Below, piece by piece: positions 15,201 to 24,736 of a stretch of 64,000 bases of DNA. Position numbers and translations under genes: made by a program. The DNA is taken from NCBI GenBank assembly GCA_027922465.2, contig BQMF02000217.1, positions 186,001 through 250,000 of the forward strand. The letters are read 5' to 3'. The stretch comes from Turritopsis dohrnii. Lineage: Eukaryota > Cnidaria > Hydrozoa > Anthoathecata > Oceaniidae. Numbering within the stretch: the stretch's first letter is position 1; every line of letters starts with the position of its first letter. Below the pieces are notes generated by a model. It was not told the DNA's origin and ran no database searches. It was given only the letters and a program-made list of their open reading frames with translations.

Positions 15201-18200
15201 ATTTGATTGGGGGACCAAAAAAAAATCAGTGATTTTCTGTCGAGTAATTATCATCACTCCTGTAATTCATGTGAGAGGCCTGGGTTCAATTCCCCAAGGC
15301 GGTGATTCACCATGTGTGAGTGAATGCATCACAGCACCGTTTGGTAGCAACAAAATAAAAGTAAATTACCGTCTGTACCAACTTCATTATCTGGACTTTG
15401 TATAGAGTTCTTTTTTCTTCCAGCATAGAGTTCCACTTTAATCTAAAGTCAAAATATAAAAAAGCCATTAACCTTTTCATAACAGAAAACATGTCCTAAA
15501 AGAAATTTGTGAAGAATATGTTTTTTTGTCAAACATTGTGATGAAAGTGTAAATAGTACTTGATAAAACTCTCCAGCATATGTAAACCACATTTTCTGAT
15601 TTCAGGTTCTTTATTATGCATGAACAAAAAGAACCCAACATCGCCACACAAGGGACTGTTCTGCGTGAAATCCTCATAAACCTATCAGTAAAACAGAGAA
15701 AGAAAGAAAATATTAGACCAAAATTTTCAGTCATCCCATCGCAATACCCAAAACAAGGCAGTTATCCCTAATTAATGTTGAGATATTCTCCCCTAAACAG
15801 TGTTTGATTAGGAATGCAATGCAATAGTTTTCCAGTGATGGAGAAAAGGGAGACTCACTTAATTACTCAAAACTACTGGTAGTAGAGAAAACTTAATTAC
15901 AGTAATTCATCAATTAAGTTCCCGCTCTCAAATAAATGCCTGCGGGGGCTTATTCAAATTTCCAGCAATTTCAGTTTCAATTTCTGGAAAAAATTAATAA
16001 ACCACATAGTTTTAATTGATATTAATCAAATATCATCTGAAATGAAAATGAAAAACAATAGAAGTAATGATAAAGATATTCCTTGTTTCAAAGAACAACA
16101 AACTTGTTATGGTCTTGAAACGCTAGCATTGAATTGGAATGGACAAGAGGCAAATGTATTTTAAGTAGACCCCAATGAAATAACAGTAGCAGCACCACAA
16201 GAATTGGAAGATGGAGAGCATTTGTTTTACTTTTTTTAATGTAAAAGTTTTAATAGATATCTTGTATAAAGATACAAATTACATCTTTGCAAAAAATAAT
16301 AAACTCCCGAATAAACACCCATCCAAAATAAGTTGATAAATAAGTCCCCAGGGGGTTAATCAACCATTGGCGGTAATAGGTAGAAGCTTACATTTCATAG
16401 ATAAATAATTTATTTTCATACATTTATACACCCTGAATCATACTTCAAATCTCATTCTGATTCGAAATGAAAAAAAGAAATGTGAACAAGGACTGGTTGT
16501 GCATTTCATTAAAAAGGGAAGAAAAATTCTTTTTACTAGACGCCAAGGCGGTGGCGTCACAGCCCATGTTCAGCCTGCATTGTGTCACCTCCAAAGAGTT
16601 CATGAAAAATAAAACTAAGAAATTAGCGAAGTGTACCCATGATGTAGAGCTTCAAAAACTGATCAAAAAATGTATGGGGTCTTCATGCTACGACTTACCT
16701 TTTTAAAGACAAAAACATCAGTTATCCCTATTGGTTACCAAGATAATTTTCCCTAAACTGTGTGTTTGATTTGGGTCTCAATGTAATGACTTGACATTGA
16801 TGTCGCGCACAACAAGAGAAATAATTTCTCTCACAGCTCGCATCTGCCATTTTGTGTGACAGACAAACAGACAGACAAACTAACAAACAGACAAATCGGG
16901 TATTAATAATATAGATTCCAATAATGAATTTTAATTACAAGATGAAACTTGATTCACTACTTATATGGAAATATCTGCTCAAAAAGTTTCAGTACTCGGT
17001 TTTCAGTTTGAACCAGTACAAAGACGAAGGATTGTTAATACTTCATCTTGGAATGGCTACCATGAAAGTTACAATGATAATATTGAGAAGATATGCAACA
17101 AATTCTGATACTGTTGAATTGCAGTGTAAATGCAGATGCTGTAAAAAAAATGAATACAAAAAAAGAAAACTTTTGCTGTCATATGATGCTAGAATGTTCA
17201 AATTACTTCAATAATGGTGGTAAATGACTTTAATCTTTTATATAAATAATGACAACTCTGTCCTTTTAACTAAATCTTTTTTACGTTTTTAGGATAGAAA
17301 ACATTTTTGTTTAAGTTTGCTTTCAACTAATTTTTCATTTTCTAATAAACCCCGCCCTCTAACGAACACCTCCCTCTATTAAACGCTGCATCCAAAAGTT
17401 GGAATTTGTAATAAACACCACAGCATTTATTAGAGGAAATACAGTAATGAGCAAGAAGAACGGCAAAGAAAATAATCATCTCATTCATTAAGTTTCAAAG
17501 CGGTTCAATTCTAAACATGATAATAAATCAGACCCAGACAAAACTTACATCAAAAAGGCACACAAAACTACCTACCGACACGGCCTTATAATGAACTGCC
17601 ATGCCTTATCCCTGCAACTGTACAAATGATCAATAGTAGCAGATTTGGTGCAAAGGATTTATCAAACATGCAGTACATGGTATGACTTTCACAAAAGTCT
17701 GGCAAAGGAAAAACAATTCATGAGAAGAACCAGTATCTAGCATTGTACTTTGAGGCTATTATTGCGAAAACATGATCAAAACTTATGGAGAAAAACATCG
17801 AAAGTGTTACAGAAATGGATGGTGAAGAACCCAATACTAAAATGCTATTAATCCAATATCAGGGAAAAATTTCAAAAGTCAATGTCCCATGCAAAGTTGT
17901 CTTCACACTCAAAAAATTGAAGGGAATTTGTGGGACAACATTACAATAGAGAACTTCAATGAATGACATGTCGATATTGTACAATAGCTTGAGATCTATT
18001 TTCCTTTTAATGACTCTGGAGGCTTTGTTGATTAACCAAGTGCTTAATTAGACTGCTGACTTCTCCTAACTAGGCATCATTCCTCTAACTTGAGCTTTGT
18101 AGCTTAATTAGAAGTTGCTCCTAACTGGCAGTGAAAGTATTGCAAATATTATGTTATTTTATAAAATCAATCCCATAGGAACTTTCATAAGCACTGTTTA

Positions 18201-21200
18201 CCAGTTGATTTGGTTCATTATGTTTGGTTCTCTCACAGGTACAGTCTAACATACGGTGTTGCTGCCTTGTGTGGGCAGCACAAAGGTTGCGGCAATACTT
18301 TGTTGTGTTTGTTGTGTTAATCAGTGTAATAGATAATTGTTACATTTTTATAAATCTGTGAGTGCATGTGAGTTCGTCCCTTACGTATTATGTTGCATCA
18401 TACATGTTTCTTTGTTATATTGTACTGGTTTGTTAATTCACCAGAGTTAATTATTTCTTTCGTGTTTTTTGTTGTATGTTAGTGATGTGTCTGGTAGTTG
18501 CTGTAGTGGTTTGCTTAAAGTGATTTAGTAAGTATTTTGTCTGGATTCTGTCTTGTTTGGTGTTGGTGTTTGGTTCGAGTTTTATATGTTTATTTTGGAT
18601 TTGCTATAACTTTGTTAAGATTTTAGTTTTGTTTTATTTGTGAGTTTTTGTATTTTTGTTTCAGCCTAAATTCAGTGAGAACTTCGAGTAAGAATTCTAT
18701 TGGACCTGTGTGGTCGTCAGTGTCAAGATCGGGCCCCAATATACAGATCCTATGCGGGATCCCTCATTCTTTCTCGCTTCTTCCGTGAATGGGGTAAGCG
18801 AGAGTCAGCGCTGGCCATCAGGGCCTCATTTACAGCTTTGATTACCAGTGCGTGCAGACGTCTTCTTCAAGGGAACCAGCTATTTCTTCAGGAAAGGATA
18901 AGTTTCTTTTCTAATATCTTCTTTTATTTCCTTGACTGTGTTTCTTTTTACTAATGAAGTTGAAATATTATTGTTTCAAGGACATGAAGCAGATACTGTT
19001 GACACTGTTGTTGGATAGTAATTCTACTTTTGGAACAACCAGCAACAGCAGCAGTCCTTATCAAAACTATTTTAGTTGTTTTGAACAACGGTCAAGAAAC
19101 GATTTTACAACGATTACTGCAAAAAATTAATAACTTAATTGACGTGATTCACCAACAAACAATTCACAAAATCATAACACACTTCGTGGAAGAGAAGGTA
19201 GTGTAGGTATATAGGTCTTCCATTATGAATGACCTTTCCATATCCTTTCCACCACACTGCAGAGAGAAGCTTCCTCAACTAAAAATAAAGGTTCAACACT
19301 CTAATATAGTGACCACCCCTCCTAAATATGCAACAACTGTAAAACACACAGAAGTGATGGTGTTTTGGTTGATATATAGCATTTCATTACCTAACCAATC
19401 TCACATGGATGAAATAGATGAGCTATGCATGGAGCCTAGATATCATTGACTTAGTATCTGCAGAATTTGTAGGGGACAAATAGCTTGGTCCTCCTAATGC
19501 TTCTAACATGGCCCATCTATATATTAATAGCCGATTCTCTGTTTGTTTGTCTGTTTGTTTGTCTGTCACGCAAAATGGTAGATTGAGTTGTGAGCGAAAT
19601 TATTTCTTTTTTTGTGTGCGACGTGAGTTCGAAGCAAATACATTGCAACCCCAATTGAACGTGACTTTTTTTGGCTGATGAACTAATAGGAATAACGTTT
19701 TGTTTTTATCATTATTGTTAGTTTTATATTCCACGTTGACTTGGCTTTGAAAACAATACATCAACTAAATACAAACTAACTGAAACTAACTGATTAAACG
19801 TTTTGGACATAAAGCAGTGGCAAAACGTGCGGTTTACCAGTGTATCCTAACGTATCCTTGCCTGACTGTCTGAGACGGGTGAACATTTTTTCGAGCAATC
19901 AAAATGTTTAAAAACCGATAGGTAAAAAAAGAGTATATGATACAAAATATTTTTTTTTGCTTTTGTCATAATAGTTGTCTTAATTTGTTTTAATCGATTT
20001 CTTTTAATCTATTTTAATCAGATCGAACGTTTTTTTTTATTCACTTTATTCATTTAGCACGTGCCTTTTTTTCTCTCCTCCCGTGTGATCTTTTTAAGAA
20101 GAGAAACCATTTCCCCCTTACGTTTGATAGCACCCATGTTAGAGCGCGTAACTTTTTTAAAACAAAAGCTAATAAAAAGTTGAAGTTTTCTCTCTCTACG
20201 TTTTGAGTGTATTGTTACACTGCTAAAAGATTGGTTTTACGAGAGGTTGTGACTTCGAATATGCTTCTGGTTGAACACAAGTTTTACGAGCTGTTTATAA
20301 GGAAATTTGACGTTTATTGATACAGTGATACAGAGCAGGTGGATATGGGCGGCGAGCGACGCCGCCTTGGCGGCTAGTGTGTATAATCAGGAAAGCCATC
20401 ATCCATTGAGAAGCTGGAAAATCTAAAGTTGTACCCAACTCCTGAAACTGCGTACCCAGACCAGGTCTGTTAATCTGGAGATTTGGTCCCAAGTTTTGCC
20501 AGTGCAAAAAAATATCTTCGATATCAAAAAAGAATACAAAATCATACTGTCAGATCTACCAGTTGTGTTTTACAATCACTAGTAAACTTGAAAGTAGGAA
20601 GGACTCATTTACAAAGGCAAAAAATGCCTACTGGTTCTCAAAAAACCCAGGGAAACAGAGGTCTTTTGAGTATCAAACACAAGGTCAGAAGTACCTAAGG
20701 GAAAACAATGACAACCAATCCCACAAAAAGGAAAAGAACTTTTCTGGATATCCTATACTATATGAAGTTTTTATAATCAAGGAGGTTATTTTAAAAACCA
20801 CCAAAGTCTAGGACAGACATTAGCTAAGATCCATGGATATTAAGATGTAGCTAAATTTGGTTTGAAATTAGACTACGAATCATTTCCCCTCAAAGAGAAT
20901 TTTCATGTTCATCCCCTATCTTTAGTTGGAACTCAGTTTATATTATATGAAATTCAGAAGCTTTTAAAAAAGTAGTTGTGGATACTGTATGTCAACCCAG
21001 TGATTTGTTCTGGTGTTTTCACCAGTCCTAAAAAAGATGGGAACTTTAAATTGATTTTGAACTTAAAAAGTTCTGCAAGTTTTGCAAAGCAGCCTCAAGG
21101 TTTCTTAAGAATTAGCCAATCTGAGCCTCAAATGTCTCTTACATATTTCTTAACTTTTGACATAATAAGCCCCATGTTCCTTAAATTTTGCTTGTTTTTA

Positions 21201-24200
21201 AATGTTTATCTTAAAGTTTATTTTATCATAGGTTGCCTATTTATTTTGATATAACAAAAACTCGTTTAGAACTATTTACCACAAAGAGATTTATACAATG
21301 ATAGTGAAAAGACTATGAATCAAATTTTGTGTTAATTTTGTATATTACAATACATATACGAGGCGAGATTAAACATGCCAAAATCAAGCCGCATCTGGTC
21401 AATAATTTCAATACATTATATTTTTAAAACTAAACCAAGTTATACAACATAAAAAAGATTTAAAGCAATCAAAGGGTGATCCAGGGTGTTAGCTAGAAAT
21501 TCTCAATTGAGGCCGTTAGACTATAACTACGATGAACATTTTTATAACGAAGCGGAAACTCATGTTAGTGATGAGTTTAAGCCGATGTTTCAAAATGGAA
21601 TCAAATCATTTATTTTAACAGCAAGCTTAGTTACTAACTTTTCATAAACTTATTGCTGGACTCAATTGGGAAACTTATTAGTTTTTTGGATTGGGAAAGA
21701 GCCGTCTAATGGCGCCTGTAGGACCCTAGCTAACACCCTGATAATTAACATTTAGAGAGACTCTGGCTATTAAAATGTCACAATCCATTTCAGCTAATCT
21801 CGTTATGTAACAGGCTTCAAATGTTTTGACGTCAAAATAACCGCGCTGAACAAAACCCGTTTAGTGAGTATCTCTTTCATAAATTTCAAGTCGGTTCGTT
21901 AGATTTTGATATACGATTTAAGGTAAAAGTTGTTATAAGAAATAGTTTAAAATTTTAGGTTTTGACATCAGGTTAGTATAGTGTTTCATAAATGGTCAGC
22001 AGTTTTTTTGTGTGAATCACAACAACACACACGGTTGCTTGGAAATGAAAGTGAATGCCTGGTTTCTACATTGCAAATCCGTTAAGTTGAACCTATTTAG
22101 ATGAGATAATCTAGTCATAGTCGTAGTCATTGCAAAAACTGTTGTAGATTGCATTTAGATTTTCAATTTTTTGTGTTGTCTCTCCTTCGCCAGCGCTTAA
22201 AATAACAGGCGATCACCGATCAATGATCGTTGAGACTCGAAAGACGATCGTCTGGAATGTAATTGAGACAATCTATGTGATCGCTAAACATTTACTCATT
22301 TCATTTCTTTCCATTTTCAAATCTATGAATCTATTGGTTTCTGGACACGTTCTGCTTGTGTATTGATGTAATGTGAAGGTCATCTACTTTTTATTTTTCG
22401 ATCTCCTTCCTCGGAATTTCTCGGATCAATTTAAATATATAATGTAACAAAAAAACATAGTTACGTCCACAGCTTATGTTCGCAATAAACGCAATATCGA
22501 TTTTTTTGGGGTATAATATTCGAACTAGGAAACGAAAAATTATTTTTGCTGGTAAGGGGGAGGGATTTAAAAACATACTCCTCTATTTATTTGAAACAAA
22601 ACATGTTCAACTTAGATTATTTAATTGACAAAATAACTGAGGTATATTAGGCCATTATTCAGCAAATTCTCTGTTGCTAGGGGGAACGACCACCGTTGCT
22701 AAGGTAATTTTGAAATTTCCTTTGTTATACGAATTCATTTCTTCACCTAACGAAAGAATATGAAAACGTAAGTGGTACCAGTAGGACTCATTTTCATGTT
22801 ATTGAATGAAATCAAAAAACATCTTAGTTTCCAACTCTCTTTTTTTAACTTTTGGGAAAAAATAAAAAATTTTAAAATCAGACATATGATTACTGGTCTC
22901 ACGGGCGTGAGAACTTGCCATTTCGTGTTTGGGCGTGTGCGGAGGTGCGCGAATGTGATCTCATGCCTAAGTTATGATCGTTTAAATTTTCATTGTGATC
23001 GCCCGTTTCTTCAACGTAATGATCTTGTGATTGTCGGACTTAAAAACGTTATTTTAAGCGCTGCTTCGCTGTATTTTACTCCCTGTAGAAAGCATGAAAA
23101 ATACTCCAAAAGAAGTTATTTTTGTTTCATTAACGGGGGCCACTGAAGAAGACTTTCCATCTCTCGAATTCATTGTCCAGTGGTGAATCTTTTCAACTGA
23201 GTAGCAATGGGAATTAATGGAGTGTATACGATATGTATTTTAAATCTTTGCACAAACCCCTTTACACAGTAATTGCACAGTCATCAATTCTCTCCATCAC
23301 TGCGTTCTTTACATCTCAGCTCACGACGACACACGCACGGTAAGACCCACCGGTAAGCTTTGTAGGTGCGCTGAGTTGGACGGAAAGGTGTTTTAGGGGA
23401 TGATATCGCTTAGTGAAAACCGTCTTTGAGAAATAAATTTTGCACAGTGATCAAACACGCTTGAAAGAGCAAAAAGGTGGCTGGGTGGAGGGTGGGCATC
23501 ACTTCATGGAAACCGTCTTTGAGAAACCCTAATTGGTATTTTAAAAATAAACGTGCGCGGCTGTACGAAGTCTTTTAACTCATGTTGGGATTTGAAGAGC
23601 TCAAAGGCAATTTATGTTCGGCTATTGTTAAAATGTAAAAAATTTTTTATTGTGGAGTGTAGTATAGATTACATCTTGGTTCAAATATGCGATGTTGTTG
23701 TTTTGAAATTTCAAATTATTTTGTTGAATGTTGTCGTGGTCTGGATAATGGTGCTGTTGAATCTCGCCCCAACTCACGGTATATTTTAGACATATTTCAT
23801 CAATGCCTTGCTAATATTTATCTGGTGTGCTTTGAGGTCTCACTTACCCAACTCACGAAAGAAACAAGAAAGAACTCCTTGTTAAGCGAGCACTTACAAT
23901 TTGCGAACTTTTACATAGTTTCACTACCTCAAAAATAAAAAATTTATATACCGTGTATTTATTTTCCCTATGTTTCTATGCAGTTGCTATGCTAGATCGT
24001 TATCATTCAATTGGATGTATTCAAATAAGAGAGTAAAACAATATTATCAAGGCAATTCTTCATGTAAAATCACGATTTATTTTAGCGATGAATTCTGGTT
24101 GAGTGGGTCCTTACTGATAAGATTTGTAGCTTATGGGGCTTAGTTAAACTTAAGTTTTCCTATTTTTAAAATATCAGCCTAATCAAGCTTCTACTCTTAA

Positions 24201-24471
24201 TAAAGGGATTTCCTCCTCTACTGACTGGTGGTTGTTTGTGTGCGTTTTTACGTATAACACCACGGCTGGCTCGAGAAAAGAATTGAAATGAAAAATAAAT
24301 TTTACCTATACAAATCAGTATACTAAGTGTTTATTCATTACTTCCTACCTGATAACTTTTGATTCTTTCATGTTGTTGAGTTTCTGGACTTAAAGCAGAG
24401 ACTAACGAATCGTGTATTTGTTTCGCTAAAGTCTCAACAGCAGCAGCATGATCCACTACGTCGGCGGCCAT
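211..24471 (-). CDS. XPO5: Exportin-5, N-terminal half (18 exons; continues beyond left edge)
   Basis: Importin-beta family exporter that carries pre-miRNAs (and some tRNA/dsRNA-binding cargo) out of the nucleus with RanGTP. Exons read on the minus strand: 24349-24471, 15560-15681, 15370-15442, 12265-12393, 10650-10835, 9122-9310, 8826-8902, 8366-8471, 8200-8286, 7735-7860, 7539-7632, 3736-3834, 3378-3484, 3216-3284, 1807-1902, 1403-1528, 650-753, 211-303. All joins keep frame (2006 nt, 668 codons). Start MAADVVDHAA follows an in-context ATG. Diagnostic stretches are ELIKRAWPQNWQSLFSDLS (vertebrate EMIKREWPQHWPDMLIELD), LNSNMEDLFIFFIETLH and RHTCAAFSKLCKEIPQL. The family is about 1200 residues, so the C-terminal half is off the window. 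Intron 1 (8.7 kb) and intron 11 (3.7 kb) hold repeats; intron 11 also holds a GPCR gene. The exon ending at 15560 uses a weak-looking GTACTA donor chosen because it keeps frame and homology. Confidence 0.92.
812..1105. repeat. Inverted pair of a dispersed ~105-bp repeat
   Basis: Two arms in opposite orientation (about 812-925 and 978-1105) in an XPO5 intron. Each contains the same core: a CATTGAAATAGTGT segment, a short palindrome around TTTCCATAGAAATG or its relatives, a CTTCACAG segment and CCCACTGG at the outer edge. Single copies occur at 34628-34735, 40735-40830 and 54690-54795. It is probably a small non-autonomous element; no coding capacity. Confidence 0.65.
2029..2322 (-). repeat. 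tRNA-derived SINE
   Basis: Read on the minus strand it begins with a tRNA-like head (GTAGCCTTGTGTTAGAGTGC, then GGTTCAATCCC near 2269-2280, matching the polymerase III B box), followed by a body and a tail GCTATCCTGGGTAAATAA ending in ATAATAATA-type repeats at 2029-2045. That layout is typical of tRNA-head SINEs of invertebrates. It lies in the XPO5 intron between exons 14 and 15. A second, shorter head fragment of the same family (CTGGTAGCC followed by a B-box-like stretch) lies at about 2745-2800. Confidence 0.7.
3835..5078. other. Intron sequence without recognisable gene
   Basis: AT-rich part of XPO5 intron 11 between exon 12 and the nested GPCR gene. I see no further exon, RNA gene or clear transposon end in it. 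It would include the 3' untranslated region of the GPCR gene near 5000-5078. Confidence 0.5.
5079..6023 (-). CDS. Rhodopsin-type (class A) GPCR, intronless, nested in XPO5 intron 11
   Basis: Single-exon 314-residue seven-helix receptor at the plasma membrane; ligand unknown. First ATG is at 6023 (the frame is open two codons further, but from TTG). Helix 1 carries the N1.50 position in LLNSATLIAIL; the end of helix 3 is SCDRIVWIKFP, a DRY variant (DRI); helix 6 has ILWLPQ in place of CWxP; helix 7 has LNSICDPIFHIWL, a variant of NSxxNPxxY. There is no lysine at the retinal position of helix 7, so it is not an opsin. The residue 25 before the DRI arginine is Asn rather than the usual Cys, and the second extracellular loop has no Cys, so the canonical disulfide is absent. 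The C-tail is short and basic (RKKRKKFK). Same strand as the host gene. Divergent intronless receptors of this kind are common in cnidarians, but family assignment needs a tree. Confidence 0.85.
   Translation of the reverse strand: MNELLKRNEEMKGVVFVFFLDVFFCNKKMYQTLIILVLSVLIVLLNSATLIAILAWHKCNQQQYAIYFMMNVLFSHFFIGVTGILEMIIYLIKNVNPFSKEEFQSYNHWYFIISMMFMCTSIVATLLISCDRIVWIKFPFHYERLRRNVVITCIAASWIFGLLYGLMLLADNYLQSFVHGPIVLISLSFVIIIILIFNNVTIFKEVCRHRKEIQHVNVADKCNTTSKNSNRILCISFLMILSLIILWLPQLCISVIYEVCEEDKVILEYFFACNILFYLNSICDPIFHIWLHKDVRKTILIARKKRKKFKSTTV
6762..7114. repeat. MITE-like inverted-repeat element
   Basis: Begins TCACAAGTCTTTTTACA and ends with its inverse (TGTAAAAAGACTTGTGA). About 350 bp, AT-rich, non-coding, within XPO5 intron 11. 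I could not define a target-site duplication. Confidence 0.55.
7194..7222. repeat. (TTTA)n simple repeat
   Basis: Seven or so tandem TTTA units inside XPO5 intron 11. Confidence 0.8.
9343..9812 (+). mobile_element. Helitron-like 5' part fused to other repeat sequence
   Basis: Starts after an A with TCTATATATTAATAGCCG and a CTGTCTGTCTGT run, the same 5' end as the complete element at 19516. At about 9770 the GGGCGGCGAGCG that normally precedes the 3' hairpin is present, but hairpin and CTAG end are missing and a second TCTGTCTGTTTGTTTG run follows instead. The sequence then joins a different repeat at about 9813. It looks like a chimeric or truncated Helitron. On the opposite strand a stretch (YGIVLLRPTVTEILLIKNFD) resembles one in the copies at 16536 and 60020. 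Confidence 0.55.
9813..10617. mobile_element. Non-autonomous repeat element, copy A
   Basis: About 800 bp that matches 31023-31747 over most of its length and 22673-23000 in part. Shared landmarks are GGCACAC followed by TAGATACTC, GTTGTTGCTAGGGAGAACG, GGTACCAGTAGGACTCG and the right end ATGACAAGACTGAT preceded by a GC-rich GTGTGCACATGCGATC region. Right end at about 10617; the left end is replaced by Helitron-like sequence. Short ORFs are not conserved between copies, so I treat it as non-coding. It sits in an XPO5 intron just below exon 5's donor. Confidence 0.6.
10836..12264. other. XPO5 intron 4, no recognised gene
   Basis: AT-rich intron between exons 4 and 5. A stretch at about 11700-11790 (GGTTTAGAAGTATATTG then CAATAAATGTGC) resembles one at 14720-14765, so some repeat sequence is present, but I cannot delimit it. 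Confidence 0.45.
13147..14418. mobile_element. hAT-like non-autonomous element
   Basis: Left end CAGCGACGTATCCAG and right end CTGGATACGTCACTG form terminal inverted repeats of the CAG...CTG type with GACGTATCCAG, seen in many hAT elements. About 1.27 kb, inside XPO5 intron 3. I see no transposase frame and no clean 8-bp duplication. Contains a short GATC palindrome run (GATCGATCGATCGATC) near 13474-13491. Confidence 0.55.
14543..15022. repeat. MITE-like element with ATAAGAAC repeats
   Basis: Ends CTTTTTTTTATAAGAAC and GTTCTTATAAAGAAAAAG are inverted relative to each other. The interior repeats the word ATAAGAAC many times on both sides of the centre. Non-coding, in XPO5 intron 3. Confidence 0.5.
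15243..15330 (+). repeat. tRNA-like SINE head fragment
   Basis: Contains GGCCTGGGTTCAATTCCCC, a B-box sequence, followed by a CAAGGCGGTGATTCACC stretch. There is no convincing full cloverleaf, so I call it a SINE head fragment and not a tRNA gene. Confidence 0.45.
16536..16915 (-). mobile_element. Short non-autonomous Helitron
   Basis: On the minus strand it starts A|TCTATATTATTAATACCCG plus a TTTGTCTGTCTGT-type run and ends in a GC hairpin (GACGCCACCGCCTTGGCGTC) with CTAG|T. Insertion between A and T, 5' TC and 3' CTAG after a hairpin are the Helitron hallmarks. 380 bp. It lies in XPO5 intron 1. Confidence 0.75.
17330..18230. other. XPO5 intron 1, unassigned repeat-like sequence
   Basis: Contains an ATTTATTAGAGGAAATACAGTA stretch (about 17425-17448) that looks like the end of a small DNA transposon, with related words (ATAAACACC, CTAATAAAC) nearby. 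No gene recognised. 15682-16535 upstream is similar: only short related repeats (ATAAATGCCTGCGGGGGC, AATAAACACCC). Confidence 0.35.
18240..21280 (+). pseudogene. Decayed retroelement (DIRS- or gypsy-like), split by a Helitron
   Basis: At about 21006-21070 the frame reads SGVFTSPKKDGNFKLILNLK, the start of a reverse-transcriptase domain of the SPxFxVPKKDG...LNL type seen in DIRS and Ty3/gypsy elements. It is soon broken by stops. About 500 bp upstream (20400-20560) are stretches resembling the capsid-like region that precedes RT in DIRS elements. A complete Helitron (19516-20377) interrupts it. The upstream boundary near 18240 is a guess based on the change to a GT-rich composition at 18240-18690. 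No intact gene remains. Confidence 0.45.
19516..20377 (+). mobile_element. Non-autonomous Helitron with both ends
   Basis: 5' end A|TCTATATATTAATAGCCG followed by CTGTTTGTTTGTCTGT; 3' end is a GCCGCC-TT-GGCGGC hairpin immediately followed by TAG|T (CTAG with the last hairpin C). 862 bp, no Rep/helicase frame. It sits inside decayed retroelement sequence in XPO5 intron 1 and is the best preserved of the Helitrons here. Confidence 0.8.
21482..21740. repeat. hAT-like MITE
   Basis: 259 bp with perfect terminal inverted repeats CAGGGTGTTAGCTAG / CTAGCTAACACCCTG. No coding capacity; no clear 8-bp duplication. In XPO5 intron 1. Confidence 0.65.
22673..23000. repeat. Partial copy C of the 9813/31023 repeat element
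   Basis: Contains GTTGCTAGGGGGAACGACCACC, then GGTACCAGTAGGACTC, in the same order as copies A and B, then diverges. A related GC-rich GGGCGTGTGCGGAGGTGCGC stretch follows at about 22931. In XPO5 intron 1. Confidence 0.55.
23001..24348. other. XPO5 intron 1, unassigned sequence
   Basis: More GC-rich at 23270-23560 than the rest of the intron, with two similar words (GAAAACCGTCTTTGAGAAA and GGAAACCGTCTTTGAGAAA at about 23415 and 23508). No exon or gene recognised before exon 1 at 24349. Confidence 0.35.
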
Positions 24472-24736
24472 TTTAAATCCACTTTCGTTTTCATGTCATT
24501 AAACAACCGAATAGATTCCTAGAATTTGAAGAGCGTATGAAACACTTATCATATCACAAAAGCAACAGAAAAACATTTATATCAGATGTCTCCCGCTTTT
24601 TGCATAATTTATTAACCATTAAATATCAAAAGTTTGAAAAGTTGTAAGATAAGAGAAAAAACATAACTTTCTGTGCTTTTATGTCACGAAAAATCACTTT
24701 TGTTTTTATTCGAAATCTCATAAACTTGTAAACAAG
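24472..24736. promoter_or_regulatory. Bidirectional promoter region XPO5 / ARMT1
   Basis: 265 bp separate the XPO5 start codon (minus, 24471) from the ARMT1 start codon (plus, 24737). Both 5' untranslated regions and both core promoters must fit here or in overlapping exons, so a shared promoter is likely. The sequence is AT-rich with no obvious TATA box; I could not assign factor sites. Confidence 0.6.

Noticed and set aside
15243..15330. Genuine tRNA gene
   Set aside because: Only a B box is convincing; I could not draw an acceptor stem and anticodon arm.
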